Assembly (NCBI GenBank): GCA_947650285.1
Contig: CANTFL010000174.1
Location: forward strand, 620,001 to 684,000
Direction: 5' to 3'
From: Hyaloperonospora brassicae
Lineage: Eukaryota; Oomycota; Peronosporomycetes; Peronosporales; Peronosporaceae
Length of the DNA: 64,000 bases
The notes beneath the pieces were generated by a model. It was not told where the DNA came from, searched no databases, and worked only from the letters and a program-made list of their open reading frames with translations. This document shows positions 9,930 to 21,841 of the stretch, in pieces. A program made the position numbers and the translations under genes. How positions within the stretch are numbered: the stretch's first letter is position 1; each line of letters starts with the position of its first letter.

Positions 9930-12230
9930 TAAATGAAAAAACGATGACATTATGATAGTAGCAAACAAGTTTGCAACATTAATTGATTCTTTGCGCTATG
10001 CATGTTGCAAGACGCCGGGCGAGTGTTCATTTGAAAGCATTCGAGCCCGAGACAAAAAAATTCCGTTTTGGCTAAAGTCAAATCCTGCTACGCCACCGTG
10101 AAAGTTTCCATCACTGACCGTAAATATAGGTTTGATAAAGACCACCTCTCAAGAATGAAAGCTAGACACTCAAATGGTGCTCAAGCAGTATTGCTAGTGA
10201 AAGTTCGCTTGTGACATAGTCGAAAATCGGGCAATGCCTTTAACACTCGACCAAGCAACGTTCCAGCGCAAGTCCCGCAATTAGAAACATATCATCTGTA
10301 TAGCAATCGAAGACTCGCAACTACTTTTTTACGCTCATCAAGAAGCACATTTACAACATGAATATAGCTGGAATAGATCTATAAAAACGAGAGTTTTTCC
10401 ACTAAGTTATTTCAATGTCTACTCTTATTCACACATAAAGGAAGAAAAAATATGGTACACTTGTAAAGTCAACAATCCAAAGACTGGCGAAGCGAATCGA
10501 CGTGGTCGGTGTTCTAATCGACGAGAACGACTTTTTATTCTCGAGTCTTAGCAGCTTTAAGCATTCAAGCATAGTCTAGTACATCGTTGAAATTACGTTC
10601 GACAAGTTGACACATGACTTGTGAAGACGCTGCTATTACATTAAGAGTTGAAGCGCAAGGAGCATAGATGCTATTGAGTCATATCTTCTAAGAGTATAGT
10701 ATCTTTAATATCCGATGATTTATGATGAAGTAACAGAGGTGCAATTTGAATTCCAGGTAACGATACTTGCGCGTCCATCTTCTCAATGGGTTGGCCACAC
10801 GATTAATAAACGCCCTTCATGGATTTATGACAACGTGAAATAGCGTCTTTCTTAGGTGAGAATATATCGTACAACAAAGTCGTAGATCTGGACGACTTTC
10901 GATTCGCAGTAGTTGACATTAATAGGCGTGGCAACCATAGCATTGCTCGTATGTTTGGGTGCGACGTACGTCTTTCGTATCGAAGAGGGAATGGTAACAC
11001 ACCAACCGCTGATCAGATCAAATCAACCTCGTCGGAGAACGTTGAGCCAAAATCCATTGGTACAGGTGATATCGTGTACAAATGGTGTAGAATCCGCGAA
11101 GTACGTTAATTACACTCGCTTATAAGAACTGCTGGCACATATCGAGCTCCCGTGTAGCTTGCTGTAGAATGTCCAATTACCTAGGATGTCACGCCATTAA
11201 GTCTGGCACTTGCTGGTGAATTTCAGAGCTTGCTGATGAATATTATGGGTAGGGTGTAGAAGACAGACGAACACTGTAGAAAGTATCGCTCGCAAAAGGT
11301 GTGTGATCATCATAAACGATAAAATTGCAATCATTGTCAGCGATGCCGATGATGCGCACAAAGGCGAAAAAGGATATCTCGTTCGAGACACGTCCCTTAC
11401 AAAAAAGCCGTGCAATTTTTCCACAAGCTGAGGCTTGGTATCGACATTACTTTGGCGAACGCGTAAATGCTTTGCAGAGGATCCACACGCAGCAAGTATG
11501 ATTATCTGGAATTCTTTTCTACAGCATTAAGAAATACAAATTGTGCGCCGATAGGTGTGTAGTTCAATACAGAAGGATTTACAGGCTGATAAAGCTCCTT
11601 CATAATTCTTGCCAAAGCCAATTTTGAGATTCTTTTGGTATTTAATACCAAAAAAATCAGTGTTAACGAATAACCTCGTGCGATTTGTCGGGGTCGATGT
11701 ATACATACGAGAGGCGACTTATAGTAGTTTGCAGCATCAATAGTTGCGTATATGAGTCAAACATATTTACATTTTTTGCTGTATTTCGACGAGTCATCGC
11801 AAAAAAGGCATTCAATAATTATTTACATCTACATCACGTCACACCCCAAATGATTCAGGTGACAAAATTATAAACCAAATGTTGGATGAGAGAGAGAGGT
11901 GCATGATAAAACGTTACAAGCGTCCGAAAAGCGACTGATGCGAAGCGTCGATGATAGTATTCGTTGTCAATACACACAGTTATAGACAGAGGACTCACAA
12001 GTATATGCAAAAGCGAGATTGAAATTGATTTCGTTATCTGCCTATGGCTTCGTCCAATCTCATCTGCACAAGTGCACTAAATGTGACTCTTACACTGCTC
12101 GGCGCAAACATTATGCCAAAAAAATATTCGTATTATATTACTGGAGCATATACTTGATGCGTGCCTATACTGGGATAGCCATTTTTCCTAGCATTTATTG
12201 CTTCGCTCAAGCAAATAGCTGAAGCTCTCC
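9930..12230. other. Eroded repeat DNA, no intact gene
   Basis: AT-rich sequence with many stop codons in all frames. It sits between a minus-strand copia relic and a plus-strand copia fragment and is probably made largely of older retroelement remains, but I can read no convincing domain in it. Confidence 0.4.
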
Positions 12231-12231
12231 G

Positions 12232-12414
12232 GTGTGTCATTCTTACGTGCACGTGCAACGCGATAAAATGATCGGAGTCAGACCCGAGTACATTGGTGTA
12301 TGTTTTCCGTGCGCTTATGGCTACAAAATGCGAATAGATTTTAAAACGCTACCGAGAGAAAGGACTTTCGAATGTCGCGACGTACAATTTGTACAATACA
12401 CGGTTAAATTCTGA
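12232..12414 (+). pseudogene. Ty1/copia integrase C-terminal fragment
   Basis: A 60-codon frame with YVHVQRDK, GYKMRIDF and CRDVQF in the order found in copia polyproteins between integrase and reverse transcriptase ('yvHvpkekR...Gy...Yr...srdv.F'). The same block, better preserved, occurs in copia-1 at about 16285-16445. No flanking domains remain readable. It is in the opposite orientation to the relic at 9134-9921, so it is a second old insertion. Confidence 0.6.
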
Positions 12415-12655
12415 AAGTGATATTAGCGAACAAGGTGTTTAGTTGTGTATTTGCTCAGCTAAAAGATAAGATATAATGAATGAATGTGGGGCTGTGCTAG
12501 CTGGACCGCACCCTTTTATATATAGACCACACACCCCAGTGCACCCCCATCTGACCAATCAGAATCATCAGACGCGTGGTTCGGTGTAATGTCTATTCAA
12601 CACAATCTGTAGAAACAAATGGGATGAGAAGGAGCTGTAAAAAGTATTGGAAGTC

Positions 12656-13054
12656 TTAATCCGCTATGTTGACCTTTATCGGCAAACGGGTATAGTCCTG
12701 ATGTTGTGGTCCTTCTTCATGGCACTCCCCGCATGTACACGTCCATCCACCACCATTGGTCTGCACTTCCACATATGTAAATGCAGAGGGATCTCTCTGT
12801 GAAGAATTTGGCTCGCGGTTGGTGCTACCTTGAAGACGGCCGCGTCTTCGAATTATATTAGGATCTTTCACCAAAACTGGATGCTCTAATTCAAGCAGTT
12901 CGATATGCATTTGTTGCCAATGGTCGTTTAACACGCCTTGAGATGCCGTACTACAGAGCTGATGCAGTGTCCCAAAGTACACATCCCATGTATCTGCTGT
13001 TGCAAAGTGATTTCTAAGTTTCGCAAACATGTTTTGTGAATATGCCAGATGCAA
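12656..13054 (-). pseudogene. MULE transposase C-terminal fragment
   Basis: A 132-codon frame ending in the pattern typical of the tail of oomycete MULE transposases: a helix (QQMHIELLELE), a DP.I.RRRGR.qGS.NR basic block, a DPSAFTYVE motif and a short Cys/His stretch (CTCGECHEEG). The catalytic DDE domain is not present in frame. It lies inside the TIRs described above, in the same transposon. Confidence 0.6.
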
Positions 13055-13670
13055 AGCAGATTGTATGCTAGAAAAATTTCTCTCAAATGGCGTTCATTAG
13101 GGCAAGCTTGCGATCGGTGACTATCACCAGATGCTTTGATCTGTTTAAAGGCTGGATAAATTTCCTCAGTTTTTCATGGCCTATCGATAATCCGCATTCG
13201 TTTATTTCGCCATTAAACAATACGTCAAGGAGAATGACTGGATCGTACCGAAGACTCTTATTACATGAAGTAGCGGCATACGGAATTTTTCGGTTTTGTA
13301 TGTTAAATATAGCAGAAGGATGTCGTTCGAGAAATAATCCTTTGCAATCTCAACCGCAAAATTTGGCACAATGAATAGATGCGTGAGTTTGCCCGCGGCG
13401 TTTCGTTGGATTTTGTGCGTTATATGCTATTCGATGAGAATGTCCAACAAAGCTTTGAGAGGGGTGCGCCCAGATAGGAAGGTATTCTTGGACTTTTCCT
13501 TCATGTTGTAAGTGTCTCGAAGAACCGTGTTACGCTCGGTTTGGCTTTAACGTAACATGTTGTGCATTGATCTTGGTTTCACGCCGGATTCGCACAACTG
13601 TTCCACCATTTGAACCTACTCAGAATTGAGTACCCGTGCACTTGAATATGCAGCCACGTCTTCTGCGGGT

Positions 13671-13898
13671 TCATGGTTGTGGTTGGGGCAGTCTAAGCCA
13701 AAGTAAAAGATGCACTGGCTTCATTATTATGCCGAAGAGTGCCTCTAAAAGGACATCCGTTTCGAGAGTTGCTTGTATTGCGTAACCAATCAACCGTGCC
13801 TTCGTGCTCTTCACTGAAAACAAAGGAGATGGCCACTTGCGTGATTGGGCCACCTTTCCTATTTCCAACCGTTCGGGTTCGCCTTTTCCTACCAGCAT
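13671..13898 (-). pseudogene. Possible further transposase fragment
   Basis: A 75-codon frame close to the copia-1 insertion point, partly shared with the short transposon copy at about 33960-34030. Motifs such as KWPSPLFSVKSTKARLIGY look coding but I do not recognise a specific transposase block. Its place inside the TIRs makes a decayed N-terminal part of the MULE protein the simplest reading. Confidence 0.3.
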
Positions 13899-13917
13899 AA
13901 CCTCACTGATTCCGCGT

Positions 13918-14174
13918 TGTTGTAAAATGAACGCCTCGGCATGAATTAGAAACGTACGACTAGACGATTAGTAATGCGAGACCAGACGATTATTAATGCG
14001 CGATGTGGCGATTACTAATGCGCGACTAGACGATTAGTAATGCGCGATATAGCGATTAGAAACGTGTAGTCGAAGAATCCAGTAGGCTTAGAGTAGCAAC
14101 AGACTTTGTGAACTAAGGACCTAAATATGTTCACTTTGCATTTTGCATCCAACTACTCAAGCGCAATTACAACA
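13918..14174 (+). repeat. copia-1 5' LTR
   Basis: 257 bp, TG...CA ends. The 5' third contains five tandem 22-bp units of the form CGACTAGACGATTAGTAATGCG (about 13951-14063), alternating in bases 3-7. The unique 3' part (TAGTCGAAGAATCC to ACAACA) matches the 3' LTR closely. Confidence 0.9.
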
Positions 14175-14187
14175 GGTTATGAGCCCA
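14175..14187 (+). promoter_or_regulatory. copia-1 primer-binding site (initiator tRNA-Met anticodon arm)
   Basis: GGTTATGAGCCCA begins directly after the 5' LTR. It is the complement of TGGGCTCATAACC, the anticodon stem-loop of eukaryotic initiator tRNA-Met (CAT anticodon in the centre), not of the tRNA 3' end. The same 13 bases occupy the same place in copia-2. This is the arrangement known for Drosophila copia, which primes with a cleaved half-tRNA. The ATG inside the site is also the start of the first gag frame. Confidence 0.8.
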
Positions 14188-17100
14188 AGCTCGTTTGACT
14201 CTGCCACCGCCGCCACCGACTCCAGCTACACAGCCATGGACTCCAGCCCCTCCCGCATCAACAAGTTCGACGGAACCAACTTCCACGCGTGGAAGTTTAA
14301 GATGCAAAGGTGCTCGAAGAACGTCCCCTGTGGGAGGTTTTTAGCGGTGAAGTTAAGCTCGAGCATTGCGTGAACGCGTTGGACCAAGCGACGTTCAAGA
14401 GGACGTCCCGCAAGGCGATGGCGATCATCTGCCTCGCGATGGAAGACTCTCAACTGCCGTTGGTCCGCTCGGCGAGTGGTGCGCACGATGTCTGGTCAAA
14501 GCTAGAAGACCACTTTAAGAAGAACAGCCTTGCGAACAAGCTCTTTCTTCGTCGTCGTTTCTTCACGGCCATGATGGAAGAATGTGATGATGTGCTCGCG
14601 CATATCAACAAGCTCAAGACGTTGGCGGAGCAGCTCGACGCGGTCGGCGCTCCGGTCAGCGAGGACGACTTGGTGATCACGCTTCTCGGCATCCTGAGCG
14701 AGTCGTACCAGCTCCTGATCACGGCGTTGGAATCACGTTCCGACACCCTGACGTGGGAACTCGTGACGTCTCGGCTCCTCCATGAAGACATGAAGCGCAA
14801 GGAGCAAGGTGGCGCTGGAATCGCCGCAGGCCAAGCGTTCATGACGGGCGACAAGAAGCGCAGTGCGCGGCCAGTATAGAAGACTGGCGCGTGCAACTAC
14901 TGCGGCAAGATGGGTCATTGGATCGCGGAGTGTCCCTCCCGGATCCATGACAATGCGGACCGGCAGCGTCCGCAGCGTGCGAATATGGCGCACAATCAAG
15001 CTTCAGGTGACTTCCTGTTTGCGGTCGGAAAGGTGAGCTGCGACGACACCAAGAACCCGACATGGCTCATCGACTCGGGCGCGACGCAGCACATGTCGTA
15101 CTCGAAGTGCTTCATGGTCAACTACAAGACCATTGATCCAGTCGACTTGCACCTCGCGGATGACGGTGTTGTGCAAGCTATCGGCAGCGGCGACATCGTG
15201 ATGAAGATGAAGACTCCAAGTGGCGTCAAAAAGGGTGTACTCACGAACGTGTGGCACATTCCCAAGCTGACGCGCAACTTGTTCTCGGTCGGCCGATTGA
15301 CCAAGGATGCCGCGCCGATGACATTCGACACCAGTGTCTGCCACGTCAACGTTAAGGGCCAGAAATGGAAGATCGGCGAGCGCGCGGGCAAGGGTCTCTT
15401 CAAGATGTGCATGACGCCTGTACACGCGGAAAGTGCAAGCGTCGCGAATGTGGCTGAAGCGCCGCAGATGAGCAAGTCGTACCTGTGGCACCTGCGACTA
15501 GGCCACATCGGCCACGGCGGACTCGACACGATTGTGAAGCAGAAACTCAGCGTCGGCATTGACATTGCGTCGGTGAACAAGTGGGAGCTCTGCGGCGGAT
15601 GCGCGCCCGGCAAGCAGACGCGTGTGAGTTTCCAGTCGACTACAACCGAGCGCGCCAAGAACGTACTCGACATCGTACATAGAGATGTATGCGGCCCGAT
15701 GCAGACGTCGACGTTCTCCGCCAAGCGCTACTTCGTGACGTTCATTGCCACAGGTACGACTTGCTCATCTGCGGCGCTTCAGCCACATTCGCGACGCTCG
15801 CACTTTCCGCTTGCTTCGGAGCGACAACGGCGGCGAGTACGTGTCCAACAAATTCGCCGCGTTCTGCCGCAACGAGGGCATCGTGCAGCAGTTCACGCCT
15901 CCGTACACGTCGCAGCTTTAGTTCGCCGAGACCCAGACTGGGAGGCGTGTGAAGGTGCTTCGGAGCGACAACGGCGGCGAGTACGTGTCCAACAAATTCT
16001 CCGCGTTCTGCCGCAACGAGGGCATCGTGCAGCAGTTCACGCCTCCGTACACGCCGCAGCTTAACGGAATATATGAGCGAATGAATCGGACGTTGGTCGA
16101 GAGTGCGCGGTGCATGATCGAACACGCGGGACTATCCAAGCGCTACTGGGGTGAAGCGTTGACGACGGCAGCGTTTCTGCGGAACCGATGCCCGACGCTT
16201 GCGACTGGCAACGACAAGTCGCCACACGAAGCATGGACGCAGAAGGAGCCGTTGTTGAAAAACCTCAAGGTCTTTGGGTGTCACGCATATGTGCACATAC
16301 CAAGGGAGAAGCGGTCGAAGCTTGACGCAAGGTCAGTGTTGTGTCTTTTTTTGGGCTACTCGGACCATGAGAAAGCGTATCGGTTCGAGGAGCTGTCGAG
16401 CAGCCGGATCGTGGTGAGTCGCGACGCGCAGTTCATGGAATACACGTTCGACAGCGGCAAGCGCGGCCAAGTCGGAAGCAGCACGTCAGTCAAGATTGCA
16501 GATGTCGACGAAGCGACCGACGGTGCAGACAGAGATGACTACAGAAACCAAGACGAGGACGACGGCATGACTGAGCAACCAGCGGTGCCAGTCTCTACGA
16601 ACGAGCGACCGCAATGGCAACAACGCCAGTCTTCGCGTCGCTAGCCCCAGCAGTCTCGGCAACCTAACGTCGAGTACCCACCGGGGTCCAAGCGTCATTC
16701 TCGGACGCACTCGCTCGAACTTCTGTCGGAGCCACCTGCGGAGAAGCGCTAAGGACGCGTGGGTCGTACAAGTGCAATAAGTTCGACGCCAGCACCAGCT
16801 TCAAGGTCATCGCTCGATGACATGTCGGCGATACTCGCGTCGATCGAAGAAGAAGAAGAAGAAGAATGCGCTCACGTCGTGTATTCAGTGGAGAATTTGC
16901 CTACGTCGTTCGAGTCGGCGATGGAATCCAGCGACGCAAGAAAGTGGATCGAAGCGTGCGACTCCGAGTTTGAGTCGCTCTGCAAGAACGAGACGTGGGA
17001 GCTCGTGCCATTGCCACATGGTCGCAAGGCCATCAGCAGCAAGTGGGTGCTCAAGGTAAAGGAGACCGTCGAAGGCCTCATCGAGCGATACAAGGCGCGT

Positions 17101-18420
17101 CTCGTCGCAAAGGGTTTCCTGAAGAAGTACGGCGTGGACTTCGAAGAGGCGTTTGCGCCAGTGGCCAAGTTCACGTCGATCCGGATCATCTTGAGCATCG
17201 CGGCCCGGTACAAGCTTGTGCTGCACCAGATGGATGTCAAGACGGCGTTCCTGAACGTTCTGCTCGAAGAAGAGATCTACATGAAGCAACCCGAAGGATT
17301 TGTCGACCCCAAGAATCCCGACCTTGTGTGCAAGCTCAAGCGCGCGTTGTACGGTCTCAAGCAGTCGCCTCGCATGTGGAATCAGACCATCAACGAGTTT
17401 ATGCGCAAGATCGGTTTCACCAAGTGCGAGATGGATCACTACGTGTACGTCAAGCGTGACGACAAGGCCATGATGTTTGTGGTGGTCTACGTCGACGATC
17501 TCATCCTCGCGTGCAACGACATGAATCTGCTCGAAGCGACCAATCGTGCGTTGAGTGAGAGCTTTGAGATGTCCGACCTCGGTGAAATCAAGTACTGCAT
17601 CGGCATGGAAGTCGAGCGTGATGACAAGTCAGGCGACGTGTTGATAAAACAAACCAAGTTCGTGCACTCGATCTTGACTAAATTCGGCATGCAAGACTTC
17701 AAGCTCGTGAAGACACCTAAAGACCCTGGACTGAAGTTGACCAAGACCATGTGCGAAGGTGGTTGCATCCATGACGACACCATGAAGGGTGTACCATATC
17801 GCAGTGCGGTCGGTGCGGTGATGTACCTAATGGTTGGCACTCGTCCAGATCTCGCCGCTGCCGTAGGCACACTGAGCCAGTTCGCCGCCAATCCGTGTCC
17901 GACCCATTGGAAATCCCTTAAGCGCGTGCTCCTGTACCTGAAAACGACTCCGAAGCACGGCATTCGTTTCTCCGGCTCCAGCGACGGTGAGTTGATCGGC
18001 TACTCGGACGCGGATTGGGCTGGCGACATTGAGACTCGACGCAGCACCAGCGGTTACGTGTTCGTGTTCAACGAAGGGTGCATCAGCTGGCGCAGCAAGA
18101 AGCAGCGCACCGTGGCTCTTTCATCGACTGAAGCCGAGTACATGGCACTGTCGGAAGCAATTAAAGAGGCAGTATAGCTCAAGGCCTTCATGAGTGAACT
18201 CGGCGAAGAAGCGGGCGACGGTGCTTTGACGGTGTTTGAAGACAATCAAGGCGCGATCGCTTTGGCCAAGAATTCGGAATTCCACAAGCGCACCAAGCAC
18301 ATCGACATCCGCTACCACTTTGTGCGCGAGAAGGTCGAGGACGGCCAAGTGATGCTGGAGTACTGTCCAACGCAAGACATGCTCGCGGACATCATGACAA
18401 AGCCGATCGCAGCCACTTAG
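14179..18420 (+). pseudogene. copia-1 gag-pol, broken
   Basis: Gag begins at 14179 and changes frame near 14305. A TAG at 14877 separates it from a zinc knuckle (CNYCGKMGHWIAEC, 14892-14933). Then come the protease motif (LIDSGATQHM, about 15065), the GAG pre-integrase block (LWHLRLGHIGH, about 15484), and an integrase core that is scrambled between about 15745 and 15957 and resumes in another frame (DNGGEYVSNKF onward). Stops interrupt the integrase-RT linker at 16641 and 16750. Reverse transcriptase with YVDDLILAC runs to 18174, a TAG at 18175 stands where copia proteins usually have Trp, and the RNase H tail (EDNQGAIALA, HIDIRYHFVRE) ends at 18420. At least one frameshift, four stops and one rearrangement make it non-functional. 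Confidence 0.9.
15746..15957. repeat. Inverted plus tandem rearrangement inside copia-1 integrase
   Basis: Bases 15746-15810 are the near-perfect reverse complement of 15426-15490 from the same element (the pre-integrase region). Immediately after, a 144-bp period begins: the segment from 15814 is repeated from 15958 (CTTCGGAGCGACAACGG in both). The normal integrase sequence between the first and second catalytic Asp is missing or replaced. A template-switching event during reverse transcription or repair would give this pattern. Confidence 0.85.
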
Positions 18421-18482
18421 TTCGACGCTCTTCGCAACATGTTGGGCATTAAGGCACCATGGTCTGCCGAGGCGAGTGGGAG

Positions 18483-18766
18483 TGTTGTAAAAGGAACGCC
18501 TCGGCATGAATTAGAAACGTACGACTAGACGATTAGTAATGCGCGACCAGACGATTATCTAAGTAATGCGCGTTGTGGCGATTACCAACGCGCGATGTGG
18601 CGATTACTAATGCGCGACTAGACGATTAGTAATGCGCTATATAGCGATTAGAAACGTGTAGTCGAAGAATCCAGTAGGCTTAGAGTAGCAACAGACTTTG
18701 TGAACTAAGGACCTGAATATATTCACTTTGCATTTTGCATCCGACCACTCAAGCGCAATTACAACA
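18483..18766 (+). repeat. copia-1 3' LTR
   Basis: 284 bp, same ends as the 5' LTR. It has six 22-bp units instead of five, and the second unit carries five extra bases (TCTAA-like insertion), which accounts exactly for the 27-bp length difference. Confidence 0.9.
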
Positions 18767-19048
18767 CGCGTGAGCATTAATTTGCTCCATTGATGTGCCT
18801 AACGACGTGAAAGACAGTGCAGCTGATGGTGCCGAAGGCTTGAAGCGCGGTGTATTAAGGTACTTGGTTGTGTCGCGGGCTTTCTAGTCACCGGAAATAC
18901 CACTGATCAGTACACAGCTGGTAAATGCCAGGTTGAATTGGTTTCACGCTAGATGATTAGATAGACATTACACCGAATCACACGTCCGTTGCTTCTGAAT
19001 GGTCAGATAGAGGGTGACGCTGGGGGGGTGGTCCAGCTATCAGGGCCC

Positions 19049-21150
19049 ATGATGTGGCGTATTTGCAAAAACGCAGGATGCCTCAATAAGTATATATTTT
19101 CGTAAATTTTTACTCTGCTAAATTTCTTATTAGTAATCACAATTTTGGGTGTCTTTTCAATTACCCTATTTTGTTTGGGCTTAAAACTAAATGAAAATTC
19201 GACGCTAATACCTTAGAGTTCAACCGTCACTAAATTTTATTTGTTACCATTCCTTTAGATTTCCACAAACAACTTGGGAGCCGTTACGTCGGTCAACATA
19301 TTGAGGGTCTATTTGTGTTGTTATTGGACGTCACGGGTAAAATATATTACCATCAGCTGTGATTCAGTACGCAAACATGAAGGTTGTAATCGGTGTGTCA
19401 ATACGGTATTCCTAAATTGTTAAATTTGTGGAAACACATTCGATCATCCACTTGGGTATAGCTGGCAATGAAGCTCGCGAATAACATATATTGGCCATTT
19501 CTGTATAATACCGTGAAGGTCCAGCATAAATCATCACGGCGTAATTAATCACCGGTTTAACCAAATCAAATAAAAATCAAATGAAGATTAAAATTGTGAG
19601 ACTGATTGTCTTATCACTCGTACTGTTGCCCAATGCTATGCTGTAATTCTTCGATTTTACTTGTCCATTGTAAGCGATTTAATTGTTTCAGCCAGAATGA
19701 GTCGGCCCATTCAAACTAGTTGACATATATTAGAAAATTTATACTTTTAACGACCGAAGTGGTTCTCTGATCATCAAATCGATCGATTAAAGATCGATAA
19801 ATTCATTCCAAACATTATCATTTAATCCGATGAATCAATGAACAAACATATTTTGCAAATATTATCGTAACAGCTGGTCATTTGAAGTAAGTGCTTGTGA
19901 TCTACTGAGAGCTGATACAAAAACGACTAATCAAGAATAATCTTCGCCCATGATATGCGCGTAACATATTAATATAAACCTTAGGTGTCGAAATGATGTT
20001 CATATCTCCTAGCCTCCCTTTACGCTCAATAAATATGCTCCGTATTTCAAAGACCTATGGATCTTGCATAACCGTGTCGTCGACAACGCCGAGGAATCAT
20101 AATTATTCCATAGTGATGTGTTAAAACGCTCCAAATAAATATTGGTATCGAAGGTGTAACAAAGCACTGGGAACTACGCACTGACAACAGCGCGTAGCAA
20201 GCTTTCACTGACTGCAATGAGGATAAGTGCCCTCTTAAGCTTGCATACACTGTACGCGCTTAGAGAAAGACTAGATACGGAACGACTTAGTTTAAAAAAG
20301 GAAAAAGGTAAAATTGTATCAATACATTAAAGTCCTGAAAGTCTCTTACTTCACTGTGTTGCCTAAACTGTATCATTAACGAAACATGTATGATGACGTC
20401 TACTGACCACCCATTTCGCGCGTCTAGCGGCGATTGGTGGGTTGATATAATGGTTGTATAAACCAATGAGTAGACCCTTGGTCATCGCAACAATATCACT
20501 GAATTTAGTGACATTGTAATGAGAATATTAAACTTAATATTCCAAATTTATCAAATTGTCATAAATAATAAGATCATGTAACAGGGTCGACCCATTACAC
20601 AAGAAGATACGACTGTTGACCAGAAAGGAAAATAAAGTGACGAACAGTAGTGTAACATGAGCTCTTACGAAAGTTGGTACATACACATGTGTGAATTCGT
20701 ACAAGAAATCCAGATAGCAATATGTTTGCGCACGTCAACGCTATTGATAGCGGTATAGTACGCATCCGCATAAACGTAAGGTACTTTACGTAAAAATGCA
20801 TGGCACATACCGACTGGCGATATAGGTGAACGATGCCGACGTTTTACAGTGTTTGAGGAGTTTTTTGAGTAAGACAAAGAATGATTGATGCGTAGAGCTA
20901 TGACGACCAAATCAAACCTACACAATGAGGGGAAACTGACAAAGTAGCATAAACTGAGACAGAAAGTCGCTCGAACGGAGGTATGTCAACACCATAACCA
21001 TGACAGGTTAAACAACTCGTGTGTACCGAGAAAACAAATACATTTGTGATCGCACGACAGGGCCTTTTCATTATTCGATTATCTACCATCATACTCTCGA
21101 CTAATCCTTAAAAACGCCTTCCCAACTGATTTAAGGTTTTTTTTACCTTT
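19049..21150. other. AT-rich non-coding part of copy A
   Basis: No frame here carries a recognisable product. The matching stretch in copy B is 34321-36375. Short minus-strand frames at 20595-21092 are shared by both copies but differ by substitutions without coding bias and have no family signal. Confidence 0.5.
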
Positions 21151-21786
21151 CTAGTCTTTGCCAGTTGTTTTCGTTCTTTCTGTCTTTTTTTCTTTCAACC
21201 ACATGGCTTGACGGCGTGACCACTCGGCCTCCTCGCTTTCCGTAAGCGGCCTATAGCGTATTTTTAGTAGATCATCAAATGTGAACATACTTCCCAGCAC
21301 GTCCTCCAGACTCATGGTGCGCTTGACGGAGGGAAGGTTGCTGACGTGGCGGACCAGAGCAGACATCTGCTTGTATTGAGAGCTGGTTTGGAAATGTGGA
21401 ACACGATGCCTGGTTGCCCACCAACTGTTCAGCAAACTGTCCAAATCACTGTGCAGCAAATTCATTGCAGCCTCTTCGCTTGCCCCTTGATAATCACGGG
21501 TCGAGAATCGTGCAGCTGCGGGCTCGTAGCCTGCAGATTTTGGCAGGCTAGACACCATTGCTTTGACTGCCACAGCCGAATTCCCAGAACACCCCTCGGC
21601 AAGTTTCGCGATCTGACCGATTAAAGTCCTGTCTTCTTCACCCGTAGAACCGGCACCGTCGGATCGGAGGGATCCACGGACAGAGGCATTCGATTTTTGG
21701 CCATCGAGCGCACGGGCTTGGAGCGATTTTATGCTGGACACAATGACGATGACACCGAGCAGGAGCAATGCGGTGTCGAGACGCAT
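21151..21786 (-). CDS. RXLR-type effector, copy A
   Basis: 211 residues. A signal peptide (MRLDTALLLLGVIVIVSS, about residues 1-26) is followed by a degenerate RXLR (GSLR, about residues 38-41) and an acidic GEEDR at about residues 48-52, the classic order of the RXLR-dEER host-translocation region. The effector domain is helical, with a central LLNSWWATRH segment and a C-terminal EAEWSRRQAMWL block that could be W/Y-type helices. Compared with copy B it has about fifteen amino-acid changes and a 4-bp insertion near the 3' end that changes the frame, so the last residues (TKTTGKD) replace a longer basic tail. An Inr motif lies 39-55 bases before the ATG. The role in the host is unknown. Confidence 0.8.
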   Translation of the reverse strand: MRLDTALLLLGVIVIVSSIKSLQARALDGQKSNASVRGSLRSDGAGSTGEEDRTLIGQIAKLAEGCSGNSAVAVKAMVSSLPKSAGYEPAAARFSTRDYQGASEEAAMNLLHSDLDSLLNSWWATRHRVPHFQTSSQYKQMSALVRHVSNLPSVKRTMSLEDVLGSMFTFDDLLKIRYRPLTESEEAEWSRRQAMWLKEKKTERTKTTGKD

Positions 21787-21824
21787 TGCTCAAAGATAGA
21801 TACACCGCAGGGTGGCTGTCGGAG

Positions 21825-21841
21825 GGTAAATGTGGAAGTGG
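21825..21841 (-). promoter_or_regulatory. Inr-like motif of effector copy A
   Basis: On the minus strand the sequence reads CCACTTCCACATTTACC, close to the oomycete initiator consensus (CATTYYNCAWTTTNYY), 39-55 bases before the ATG. Confidence 0.55.

Larger units (their letters stand above)
13918..18766 (+). mobile_element. Ty1/copia LTR retrotransposon copia-1 (decayed)
   Basis: Complete outline: 5' LTR 13918-14174, primer-binding site, gag-pol region, a purine-rich GAGTGGGAG before the 3' LTR, and 3' LTR 18483-18766. Both LTRs start TGTTGTAA and end TTACAACA. A 5-bp target duplication CGCGT flanks the element (13913-13917 and 18767-18771). It sits inside the MULE-like transposon. The related site in copy B (about 34038-34042, TGCGT) is empty. 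The LTRs differ by several substitutions and one 22-bp unit plus 5 bases, and gag-pol carries a frameshift, several stops and an internal rearrangement, so it is inactive. Confidence 0.95.
12489..19048 (-). mobile_element. MULE-like DNA transposon, copy A, interrupted by copia-1
   Basis: Imperfect terminal inverted repeats of roughly 90-110 bp: left arm 12489-12596, right arm 18961-19048. Both end in a GGGC(CC)TG.TAGCTGGACC outer edge and a TTCGGTGTAATGTCTAT inner edge; the left arm has about 20 extra bases. The flanks ATGAATGTGG (left) and ATGATGTGG (right) look like a 9-bp target duplication with one inserted base, as expected of MULEs. Without the nested copia-1 element the transposon is about 1.7 kb. 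It holds minus-strand transposase remains. A shorter relative with the same TIRs lies at 33535-34320. Confidence 0.7.
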
